64,000 bases of DNA. It comes from Bradyrhizobium sp. cir1. Its GTDB lineage: Bacteria; Pseudomonadota; Alphaproteobacteria; Rhizobiales; Xanthobacteraceae. Below the pieces are notes generated by a model. The model was not told the DNA's origin. It ran no database searches and saw only the letters and a list, made by a program, of their open reading frames with translations. Both the position numbers and the translations under genes were made by a program. Below, piece after piece: positions 26,387-33,796 of this stretch (the stretch's first letter is position 1; each line of letters begins with the position of its first letter). Where the stretch lies: contig NZ_JACIHE010000021.1 in assembly GCF_014198245.1 (NCBI RefSeq), positions 1-64,000 of the forward strand, written 5' to 3'.

Positions 26387-27211
26387 ATGTCCGTCCAGGC
26401 CGCCCGTGTCCCCTCCCCGCAACCGCCGATCCTGCTGCGGGAGATTGTCGGCAGCGTCGCGGTGCTCACGCTGAACCGCCCTGCCGCACGCAACAGCCTG
26501 TCGGAGGCGATGATTGGCCAGCTGCATGCGAGCTTCAACGCGATCGCAGAGGACAAGCGCATCCGCGCTGCCGTCATCGCCGCCAACGGCCCGGCCTTTT
26601 CCGCCGGCCACGACTTGAAGGAATTGACCGCGCGCCGCACCGACCCGGACCGTGGCCGCGCCTATTTCGCCGGGATCATGAACGCCTGTAGCGCGATGAT
26701 GCAGGCGATCGTGCATCTGCCGAAGCCCGTGGTCGCGGCCGTCCAGGGCATCGCGACGGCCGCCGGATGCCAGCTCGTCGCGAGCTGCGACCTCGCAATC
26801 GCCTCGGAAGGCGCAAGCTTTGCGACGCCCGGCGTCGACATCGGCCTGTTCTGCTCGACGCCCATGGTGGCGCTGTCGCGCAACGTGCCGCGCAAGCAGG
26901 CGATGGAGATGCTGCTGACGGGCGAGCCTGTCACAGCCGACCGCGCCCGCGAGATCGGCCTCATCAATCGCGTCGTGCCTGCCGGCACCGAACTCGGCGC
27001 AGCGATCGAGCTCGCACAACAGGTCGCGCTGAAATCCGCCTACACAGTCAAGCTCGGCAAGGAGGCCTTCTATCGCCAGGCCGAGATGAGCCTTGCGGAT
27101 GCCTATCGCTATGCCGCAGAGGTGATGACCGAAAACATGATGGCGCGCGACGCCGAGGAAGGCATCGGCGCGTTCATCGAGAAGCGCACGCCGACATGGC
27201 GGGATGAATGA
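26387..27211 (+). CDS. Crotonase-fold protein, ECHDC3-like
   Basis: The start MSVQAARVPSPQPP gives 274 residues; an upstream frame to 26324 lacks support. The oxyanion-hole motif SAGHDLKEL and the GIATAAGCQLVASCDLAIAS segment place it in the enoyl-CoA hydratase superfamily. The two glutamates that hydrate enoyl-CoA in crotonase are replaced (E to Q in GCQLV, and G in TPGVDIGL). The GLFCSTPMVALSR stretch matches the ECHDC3 group, whose activity is poorly known. Annotation as plain enoyl-CoA hydratase would be misleading. Confidence 0.88.
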   Translation: MSVQAARVPSPQPPILLREIVGSVAVLTLNRPAARNSLSEAMIGQLHASFNAIAEDKRIRAAVIAANGPAFSAGHDLKELTARRTDPDRGRAYFAGIMNACSAMMQAIVHLPKPVVAAVQGIATAAGCQLVASCDLAIASEGASFATPGVDIGLFCSTPMVALSRNVPRKQAMEMLLTGEPVTADRAREIGLINRVVPAGTELGAAIELAQQVALKSAYTVKLGKEAFYRQAEMSLADAYRYAAEVMTENMMARDAEEGIGAFIEKRTPTWRDE

Positions 27212-27215
27212 CCCC

Positions 27216-27293
27216 GTCATTGCGAGCGCAGCGAAGCAATCCAGAATCTTTCCGCGGTGACAGTCTGGATTGCTTCGCTGCGCTCGCAATGAC
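27216..27293. repeat. Perfect 30-bp inverted repeat
   Basis: GTCATTGCGAGCGCAGCGAA onward (27216-27245) is mirrored exactly at 27264-27293, with an 18-base loop. It lies between the crotonase-fold gene and the CoA-binding gene. Elements of the type CATTGCGAGCGCAGCGAAGC are widespread REP-like palindromes in Bradyrhizobium (from general knowledge). Confidence 0.85.
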
Positions 27294-27311
27294 GACAAGA
27301 AAAGATAAGTG

Positions 27312-27896
27312 ATGAACCACGACGCCTATCCCGACAATTACATCCGCGGCATCCTCAACAGCGTGAAGTCGATCGCGATGGTCGGCGCCTCGCCGGTCAA
27401 TGTACGGCCGAGCTATTTCGCGTTCAAATATCTGGCACAGCGCGGCTATGACATGATCCCGGTCAATCCCGGCCATGTCGGCAAGGAGCTGCTCGGAAAG
27501 CCCTTCGTCGCCTCGCTGTCGGACATCGGCCGTCCGATCGACATGATCGACATCTTTCGCAACTCCAGCCACATCATGCCTGTCGTCGAAGAGGCGCTCA
27601 GGCTCGATCCGCTGCCGAAGGTGATCTGGATGCAGCTTGGCGCGCGCGACGATGCCGCGGCGGCGAAAGCGGAATCGGTCGGGATCAAGGTGGTCATGAA
27701 CCGCTGCCCGAAGATCGAATATGGCCGCCTGTCGTCCGAAATATCCTGGATGGGCGTGAATTCGCGCACGCTCAGTTCCAAGCGCGCGCCGGTACCGACA
27801 CAGGGCATGCGGCTATCCCTCAATCGGATGAGCGTCGGCGGCGGCGATACCGCAGCGTCGGATCGCGCAGCAAAAAACAAGACCGAGCAAAGCTGA
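27312..27896 (+). CDS. CoA-binding domain protein (Rossmann fold, YccU-like)
   Basis: A GTG at 27309 precedes the ATG; I use ATG (MNHDAYPDNY). The 194 residues contain a single CoA_binding_2 Rossmann domain: SIAMVGASPVNVRPSYFAFKYLAQRGYDMIPVNPG, then DMIDIFRNSSH and the conserved C/PKI region MNRCPKIEYGRL. The last 40 residues are low-complexity. Function is unknown; the domain resembles the succinyl-CoA synthetase alpha N-terminus. It precedes the sulfhydrylase gene, as is common in these genomes. Confidence 0.9.
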   Translation: MNHDAYPDNYIRGILNSVKSIAMVGASPVNVRPSYFAFKYLAQRGYDMIPVNPGHVGKELLGKPFVASLSDIGRPIDMIDIFRNSSHIMPVVEEALRLDPLPKVIWMQLGARDDAAAAKAESVGIKVVMNRCPKIEYGRLSSEISWMGVNSRTLSSKRAPVPTQGMRLSLNRMSVGGGDTAASDRAAKNKTEQS

Positions 27897-28039
27897 CGCA
27901 ATTGCGAAGGGTTCGCGAACGCGACAATGCGTAGCAGGATCATTCCCAAATCATTCTTGTGAAGCATCGCCTTGACGGCGGGCGCCCTGCCCATCAGCAT
28001 GCCGCGCGATTTCAGACCAAGAGAACAGGACGCCTTACT

Positions 28040-29320
28040 ATGAGCGATCGCCTTCCGGGATTTTCAACCCTCGCCGTGCATGCCGGTGCACAGCCCGACC
28101 CCACCACCGGCGCGCGCGCGACTCCGATTTATCAAACGACGTCTTTCGTCTTCAATGACGCCGACCACGCCGCCTCGCTGTTCGGCCTGCAGGCGTTCGG
28201 CAACATCTACACCCGCATCGGCAATCCGACCAATGCCGTGCTGGAAGAGCGCGTCGCCGCGCTCGAAGGCGGCACCGCTGCGCTCGCGGTGGCCTCGGGC
28301 CACGCCGCGCAGGTCGTGGTGCTGCAGCAATTGCTACAGCCCGGCGACGAATTCATCGCTGCGCGAAAGCTCTATGGCGGCTCGATCAACCAGTTCACGC
28401 ATGCGTTCAAGAGTTTTGGCTGGAACGTGGTGTGGGCCGATCCCGATGACATCTCGAGCTTCGAGCGCGCGGTGACGCCGCGCACGAAGGCGATCTTCAT
28501 CGAGTCCATCGCCAACCCTGCCGGCAGCATCACCGACATCGAGGCGATCTCGACGGTGGCGCGCAAGGCGGGCGTGCCGCTGATCGTCGACAACACACTG
28601 GCCTCGCCCTACCTGATCCGCCCAATCGATCACGGCGCCGACATCGTCGTGCACTCGCTGACGAAATTTTTGGGCGGGCACGGCAATTCGCTCGGCGGCA
28701 TCATCGTCGATGCCGGCACCTTCGACTGGTCCACGGAGGGCAAATACCCGATGCTGTCGGAGCCACGGCCGGAATATCACGGCATCCGCCTCCAGGAGAC
28801 CTTTGGCAATTTCGCCTTCGCGATCGCCTGCCGCGTGCTGGGCTTGCGCGATCTCGGCCCGGCGCTGTCGCCGTTCAACGCCTTCATGATCCTCACCGGC
28901 ATCGAGACGCTACCGCTGCGCATGCAGAAGCACTGCGACAACGCCAAGGCTGTCGCCGAATTCCTCGCCGGCCATCCGGCGGTGGCTTCAGTGAGCTATG
29001 CGGGCCTGCCGAGCGACAAGTACAACCAGCTCGCGCGCAAATACGCGCCGAAGGGCGCCGGCGCGGTGTTCACCTTCAGCCTGAAGGGCGGCTATGACGC
29101 CGGCGTCAGCCTGGTGTCGAAGCTGCAGCTGTTCTCGCACCTCGCCAATGTCGGCGATACCCGCTCGCTGGTGATCCACCCGGCCTCGACCACGCACAGC
29201 CAGCTCGACGACGCCGCCAAGGTGAAGTCCGGCGCCGGCCCCGACGTGGTGCGACTCTCGGTCGGCATCGAAGACAAGGAAGATCTGATCGCGGATCTGG
29301 AGCAGGCGCTGGGGGCTTAA
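28040..29320 (+). CDS. metY: O-acetylhomoserine sulfhydrylase (PLP enzyme of methionine synthesis)
   Basis: The start MSDRLPGFSTLAVHAG gives 426 residues, typical for MetY rather than the shorter MetB/MetZ (about 390-400). The pyridoxal phosphate lysine is K209 in VVHSLTKFLGGHG; IYTRIGNPT and the substrate-binding HPASTTHSQ are present. The enzyme makes homocysteine from O-acetylhomoserine and sulfide. The upstream 143 bases contain no SAM-II riboswitch that I can recognise. Confidence 0.93.
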   Translation: MSDRLPGFSTLAVHAGAQPDPTTGARATPIYQTTSFVFNDADHAASLFGLQAFGNIYTRIGNPTNAVLEERVAALEGGTAALAVASGHAAQVVVLQQLLQPGDEFIAARKLYGGSINQFTHAFKSFGWNVVWADPDDISSFERAVTPRTKAIFIESIANPAGSITDIEAISTVARKAGVPLIVDNTLASPYLIRPIDHGADIVVHSLTKFLGGHGNSLGGIIVDAGTFDWSTEGKYPMLSEPRPEYHGIRLQETFGNFAFAIACRVLGLRDLGPALSPFNAFMILTGIETLPLRMQKHCDNAKAVAEFLAGHPAVASVSYAGLPSDKYNQLARKYAPKGAGAVFTFSLKGGYDAGVSLVSKLQLFSHLANVGDTRSLVIHPASTTHSQLDDAAKVKSGAGPDVVRLSVGIEDKEDLIADLEQALGA

Positions 29321-29332
29321 CCGCCACCGTCG

Positions 29333-29448
29333 TTCCGGGGCGGTGCGAAGCACCGACCTCGGAACCTCGACGTCATTTGCTCATCTCTGGATTCCGGGTT
29401 CGGTCCTGGCGGACCGCCCCGGAATGGCGGCGGCCGTTTTGGCCGCCG
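29333..29448. repeat. Intergenic palindromic element
   Basis: TTCCGGGGCGGT (29333-29344) is mirrored by ACCGCCCCGGAA (29413-29424). A compact hairpin CGGCGGCC / GGCCGCCG (29428-29448) follows. The hairpin has no U tract, so it is at best an attenuator or mRNA end for metY. Confidence 0.7.
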
Positions 29449-29520
29449 TCAGTTAACAGTCATTAACCATATCTGCCGCATACATCGTCCTTGGATCGCC
29501 CCTTTGATTCGGAGCCGACG

Positions 29521-29865
29521 ATGCTACGCTGGATGGTGCCTGCCCTTGCGGCGATGCTGACGGTTTCAGGCGCGCTGGCCGCTGATCTGCCGGCGACGGC
29601 GAAGCGGCGCGCTGCCGTGCCGCCGCAGGACCCGCCACAAGTCTATGTCGAGACCGATCCGGATGCGCTGATCTCGCCGGCCTATGGCATCGGCAGCTAT
29701 GTCCGCAACCTGCCGGGCACGCCGCTCCTGCCCGGCTCCAGCACCTTGCCGGGCTATTACGGCCGGCCCTGGAGCTACGATTATCAGGGCCCGTATTACG
29801 GCGGGAAGCACGTCGATTACTTCTGGCGCCTGCCCTACGCGTGCGGCGTCTATGGCTATTGCTGA
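29521..29865 (+). CDS. Small secreted protein, tyrosine/glycine-rich
   Basis: The start MLRWMVPALAAML gives a signal peptide (cleavage after GALA|ADLP) and a mature part of about 93 residues. The mature sequence begins with ADLPATAKRR, like rhizobial outer membrane proteins, and then carries many Gly, Tyr and Pro residues (LPGYYGRPWSYDYQGPYYGG). Two Cys lie near the end (YACGVYGYC). I do not recognise a family. Good codon bias supports a real gene. Confidence 0.75.
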   Translation: MLRWMVPALAAMLTVSGALAADLPATAKRRAAVPPQDPPQVYVETDPDALISPAYGIGSYVRNLPGTPLLPGSSTLPGYYGRPWSYDYQGPYYGGKHVDYFWRLPYACGVYGYC

Positions 29866-29870
29866 CCTGA

Positions 29871-30953
29871 TCAGCCGGCCTGACTGACCGGAACCGCGCG
29901 CGGCTGCGCTTGCGCGGATTGTCGCGAGGCCAGTCGTTCCACCTGCATCACCGCCAGCGTCAGTACCAAGATCGCGACCGCCTGGTGCGCGAGCGCGAGT
30001 CCGATCGGCACCTGGTTGAGCAGCGTGAGAATGCCCAGTACCGCCTGCAGGCTGACCGCAGCGAACAGCCAAAGCGCGCCGCCGACCGCGGCACCCGCGC
30101 GTGAACGCACCGCGTCGAACGCATGCAGCGCCGCCAGCACGAACAGCGCATAGGCGGTCATGCGGTGCTCGAACTGCACGGTCAGCACATTGTCGAACAT
30201 GTTGCGCCACCATGGCGTCTCGAACCACAGCCGCTCGGGCGACGGAATGAACGCGCCGTCGATCTCAGGCCAGGTGTTGTAAGCCCGCCCGGCGCGCAGG
30301 CCCGCGACCAGCGCACCGAAATAGATCTGCACGAAGGTCATGACGAGCAGCAGCGCGCTGGTGAGCCGCAGCCGCGCGGGCGCGGCGATCTGCGGCCGCT
30401 CCTTGAGCCGCCGCACCGTCCAGACGATGCCGGCGAAGATCATCAGCGCCAGCACCAGATGCGTCGCCAGCCGATATTGCGACACCTCGACCCGCTCCGA
30501 CAGGCCCGAGGCCACCATCCACCAGCCGACCGCGCCCTGGAGACCGCCGAGCGCGAACAGCAGCCACAACCTGCGCTTCAACTCACTCGACAGGCCGCCG
30601 CGCCAGAGGAAGAACAGGAACGGCAGCAGATAGGCAACGCCGATGAAGCGGCCGAGCAGCCGGTGGCTCCACTCCCACCAGAAGATCTCCTTGAACTCGG
30701 ACAGGCTCATGCCTGAATTGAGCTCGCGATATTGCGGGATCTTCTTGTAGGCCTCGAACGCCTCGGTCCATTGCGTCTCCGACAGCGGCGGAATGCTGCC
30801 CGTGACCGGCTTCCATTCGACGATCGACAGGCCGGATTCCGTCAGCCGCGTCGCCCCGCCGACCAGCACCATCAGCGCGATCAGCGCGGCCACGGAGACC
30901 AGCCACCAGCGCACGGCGCGGTGCGGCTCGGACGGGGTGGAAATCATCGTCAT
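29871..30953 (-). CDS. ctaA: Heme A synthase (COX15/CtaA)
   Basis: CtaA oxidises the C8 methyl of heme O to give heme A for cytochrome aa3. The chosen start (MTMISTPSEPHRAVRWW) gives about 360 residues; ATG at 30947 is equally possible, and the frame extends 62 codons further without support. Eight transmembrane helices are evident. The conserved GGATRLTESGLSIVEWKPVTG and histidine-containing helices (WEWSHRLLGR, QFEHRMTAY, LALAHQAVA) match the type 2 COX15 group. It stands alone, apart from the other cytochrome oxidase assembly genes. Confidence 0.95.
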   Translation of the reverse strand: MTMISTPSEPHRAVRWWLVSVAALIALMVLVGGATRLTESGLSIVEWKPVTGSIPPLSETQWTEAFEAYKKIPQYRELNSGMSLSEFKEIFWWEWSHRLLGRFIGVAYLLPFLFFLWRGGLSSELKRRLWLLFALGGLQGAVGWWMVASGLSERVEVSQYRLATHLVLALMIFAGIVWTVRRLKERPQIAAPARLRLTSALLLVMTFVQIYFGALVAGLRAGRAYNTWPEIDGAFIPSPERLWFETPWWRNMFDNVLTVQFEHRMTAYALFVLAALHAFDAVRSRAGAAVGGALWLFAAVSLQAVLGILTLLNQVPIGLALAHQAVAILVLTLAVMQVERLASRQSAQAQPRAVPVSQAG

Positions 30954-31062
30954 TTCAAGGACAAAACCAAGCCTGTGCCTAAGAGACTTGAACCGGACTG
31001 CGTGCCCCTTATAGTCCCCCGCTCCCGCAGCGCAAGTTACGCGAAAGCCGCAACAATCCGCC

Positions 31063-31284
31063 ATGACGATCCGCACCCGCAAGTTCCTCGGCGCCATCCT
31101 GCTCCTGGTGCTGGCCACCGTCTGGTCCCTGCTCGGCATGGCGGCGGCGCAGATGCCGTGGATCGCCGAGTCCGGCTGGCGGCAGGCGATCTACTACGTC
31201 GTCGTCGGCATGGGCTGGGTGCTGCCGGCGATGCCGATCGTCAGCTGGATGCAGCGGCCTGATCGCGTCAAGTCTGGCCCGTAG
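31063..31284 (+). CDS. DUF2842 small membrane protein
   Basis: The 73 residues hold two transmembrane helices (about 8-30 and 42-62) separated by a short loop, with the AESGWRQAIYYVVVGMGWVLP segment typical of DUF2842. It is divergent from ctaA and its last 17 bases overlap the end of the convergent deacetylase-fold gene. Function is unknown. Confidence 0.88.
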   Translation: MTIRTRKFLGAILLLVLATVWSLLGMAAAQMPWIAESGWRQAIYYVVVGMGWVLPAMPIVSWMQRPDRVKSGP

Positions 31285-32317
31285 CGCTGCCTGTCGGTCT
31301 CACCGGCGCAAAGGCGACACCTGACACCAGCACGCGCAGCATCCGCAGCGAGCGCACGCGCCCGTCCCATGAAATCCGCGGCAGCGCGCGCAGATTGGTG
31401 CGCCCCTCCGCCTCCACGATGCCCGGGATCGTCGACACCGCGCTGGCAAAGCCGGCCTCCTCCGCCATCACAACGTGGCTGCGCCGGAACGAGGTGCGGT
31501 CGCCAAAGGGAAAGGCGAGATGCCGGATCTCGCGGCGAAAGGCGGCTTCCGCGACCGCCTTGCCCATCGTCATCTCGCGCAGCGCGGCGGCGTCCTTCAT
31601 GTTGGCGAGCACGGGATAGTTCACGGTCGCGCTGCCGATCGTGACCAGCGGATCGTCAGCCAGCCTCGCCAGATCCTCCCAGTCCATCGACGCTTCGCGC
31701 GAGAGCGCGGCGAGGTCGATCCGGTAGCGCGTGCAGAGATCGGCGATCGCAGCCGACCGCTCCGCCGGCGACAGCGAGCGCAACCAGCTCTCGAGATACG
31801 AGAACAGCGCCTGCTTCTCGGCGTTGCCTGTGACGGTGAAACGCTGCTCCTTGTCGCCCATCATCAGGCTGATGCGGCTCTGGCGCGCGATCACCTGCTC
31901 GAGCCCGAGCCACCAGGCTTCACCGACGCCATCGGGAAACGCGGTGGGCACATAGATCGTGAAAGGCACGGCGTGGCGCGCCAGCACCGGATAGGCGAAG
32001 GTGATGAGATCCTTGGGCGCGCCGTCGAAGGTGAGCGCCACGAAGCGCCGCCTCTCCGGCAGCGTCACGGCGCGCCGGCAGACCCCGTCCATGCCGAGAA
32101 AATCATACTTCCACCGCTTCAGCGCGCGAATGGCGCGATCGAGGAATTGCGGCGTGATCTCGTGCTCCCGCAGCGGCTGAAACCCGCCACGCCGCTGTGG
32201 CCGCACATGCGCAAAGCGCAGGATGGCGCCGGCCCCACGACTGCGTAGCAGCGCCCGGCCGGTGAGCCAGGTCAGCTCAAGGCGCAGCCGTTGCAGCCAT
32301 CTGTCGTCGGATGCCAA
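31268..32317 (-). CDS. Polysaccharide deacetylase-fold protein without metal ligands
   Basis: The 349-residue protein shows the NodB fold: RFVALTFDGAPKDLITFAYPVLARH and the AFPFGDRTSF strand. In active enzymes the first motif is TFDDG and the second HxxxH. Here motif 1 reads TFDGA (96-100), so the metal aspartate is lost. Motif 2 reads IGSATVNYPVL (227-237), where Ala230 and Tyr234 replace both histidines. It is therefore probably not a metal-dependent deacetylase. It is divergent from the acyltransferase gene and stands at the edge of the polysaccharide locus. A binding or regulatory role is inference. Confidence 0.85.
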   Translation of the reverse strand: MASDDRWLQRLRLELTWLTGRALLRSRGAGAILRFAHVRPQRRGGFQPLREHEITPQFLDRAIRALKRWKYDFLGMDGVCRRAVTLPERRRFVALTFDGAPKDLITFAYPVLARHAVPFTIYVPTAFPDGVGEAWWLGLEQVIARQSRISLMMGDKEQRFTVTGNAEKQALFSYLESWLRSLSPAERSAAIADLCTRYRIDLAALSREASMDWEDLARLADDPLVTIGSATVNYPVLANMKDAAALREMTMGKAVAEAAFRREIRHLAFPFGDRTSFRRSHVVMAEEAGFASAVSTIPGIVEAEGRTNLRALPRISWDGRVRSLRMLRVLVSGVAFAPVRPTGSATGQT

Positions 32318-32459
32318 TATCCCACCTTCGCGCTCGCCGGCGGCCCGTCCGCTTGCTCAGGTCCTTGCCCATTGTCATTACCCTTTGTTGACCTTTCTTT
32401 GCAAAGGTCGGCCACAGGCCGAACTACGCATTTTTTCGTTTTCTCGACAGGTTTCGCGA

Positions 32460-33641
32460 ATGACCATGGCTGCGGCGATGCAAAGCCGGACGGCAGAAGC
32501 GCCAGCGCGGTCGAAAGCGAACCGTATCGCGCATGTCGATATCCTCAGTGATCTCGGCGAGGCCGAGGCGGTCTGGCGTGCCTTCGAGGAGCCCGGTCAC
32601 CTCTTCACGCCCTATCAGCGCTTTGACCTGCTCGGCCCCTGGCAGCGACTGGTCGGCGCTCAAGAAGGCGCCCGCCCCTTCATCGTCATTGCCCGCGACG
32701 CCGATCGCCAGCCGCTTCTGCTGCTGCCGCTCTCGCTGCGCCAGGGCCACGGCGTGCGCACGGCCTGCTTCATGGGCGGCAAGCACACGAGCTTCAACAT
32801 GGGCCTGTGGAATGCCGAATTCGCGGCAGAGGCCAGCGCCGCCGATCTCGACGCGCTGCTTGCGCCGCTCGGCGCGCATGTCGACGTGCTCGCGCTGACA
32901 CAGCAGCCGCTGCGCTGGAACGACCAGCAGAACCCGTTTGCAGCCCTGCCACGACAGAGCGCGATCAACGGCTGTCCGCTGCTGACGATGGAGCCGGGCG
33001 GCCCGCCCGCATCGCGGATCAGCAATTCTTTCCGCCGCCGTCTCAAGAGCAAGGAGAAGAAGCTCCAGTCGCTTGCCGGCTACCGCTATCACCTCGCCAC
33101 GACGGACGCGGACGTCACCCGCCTGCTCGACTGGTTCTTTCGCATCAAACCGGCGCGGATGGCCGAGCAGAAGCTGCCGAACGTCTTCGCCGAGCCGGGC
33201 GTCGAGCAGTTCGTCCGCAGCGCGTGCCTCGCGCCGCGCGGCGAAGGACGCGTCATCGACATCCACGCGCTCGAATGCAACGACGAGGTGATCGCGATCT
33301 TCGCCGGCGTCGCCGACGGCCAGCGCTTCTCGATGATGTTCAACACCTACACGATGTCGGAGCACGCCCGCTACAGCCCGGGCCTGATCCTGATGCGCTA
33401 CATCATCGACCGCTACGGCGAACGCGGCTACCGCGCGCTCGACCTCGGCATCGGTTCGGACGAGTACAAGCGGATGTTCTGCAAGGACGACGAGGACATC
33501 TTCGACAGTTTTATTCCGCTGACCTCGCGCGGAAAACTCGCGGCGATGGCGATGTCATCGCTGAGCCACGGCAAGCGGCTGGTGAAGCAGAACCAGGTGC
33601 TGTTCGATCTGGCCAGACGCTTGCGGCAGGCGTTCGGGTAG
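32460..33641 (+). CDS. CelD/BcsL-type GNAT acyltransferase
   Basis: The start MTMAAAMQSRTAEAPA gives 393 residues; upstream frame lacks support. The C-terminal half is an Acetyltransf_6 (GNAT) domain: SNSFRRRLKSKEKKLQ, a long central strand region, then YSPGLILMRYIIDRYGERGYRALDLGIG, the typical motif of the CelD group. These proteins are found in cellulose and exopolysaccharide loci and are thought to acylate or otherwise decorate the polymer. Its place beside a Wzz-type gene agrees. Confidence 0.88.
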   Translation: MTMAAAMQSRTAEAPARSKANRIAHVDILSDLGEAEAVWRAFEEPGHLFTPYQRFDLLGPWQRLVGAQEGARPFIVIARDADRQPLLLLPLSLRQGHGVRTACFMGGKHTSFNMGLWNAEFAAEASAADLDALLAPLGAHVDVLALTQQPLRWNDQQNPFAALPRQSAINGCPLLTMEPGGPPASRISNSFRRRLKSKEKKLQSLAGYRYHLATTDADVTRLLDWFFRIKPARMAEQKLPNVFAEPGVEQFVRSACLAPRGEGRVIDIHALECNDEVIAIFAGVADGQRFSMMFNTYTMSEHARYSPGLILMRYIIDRYGERGYRALDLGIGSDEYKRMFCKDDEDIFDSFIPLTSRGKLAAMAMSSLSHGKRLVKQNQVLFDLARRLRQAFG

Positions 33642-33649
33642 TTCTCGTC

Positions 33650-33788
33650 CCTTCTCCCCTTGCGGGAGAAGGTGGCGCGAAGCGCCGGATGAGGGGTTCT
33701 CTCCATTCGCTCGACTATTCGTGAGGATAGAGACCCCTCACCCGGCTTCGCTTTCGCGAAGCCACCCTCTCCCACAAGGGGAGAGGGT
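33650..33788. repeat. Palindromic intergenic element (CCTCTCCC type)
   Basis: The left arm (33650-33694: CTTCTCCCCTTGCGGGAGAAG and GGTGGCGCGAAGCGCC) is mirrored by the right arm (33733-33788: CCCCTCACCCGG ... GAAGCCACCCTCTCCC). It separates two convergent genes and resembles the element at 42319-42455. Confidence 0.8.
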
Positions 33789-33796
33789 CAGAGCGA

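Noticed and set aside
27897..28039. A SAM-II riboswitch before the sulfhydrylase gene
   Set aside because: The leader lacks the SAM-II conserved core and pseudoknot arrangement; only a short CGCAATTGCG palindrome is present.
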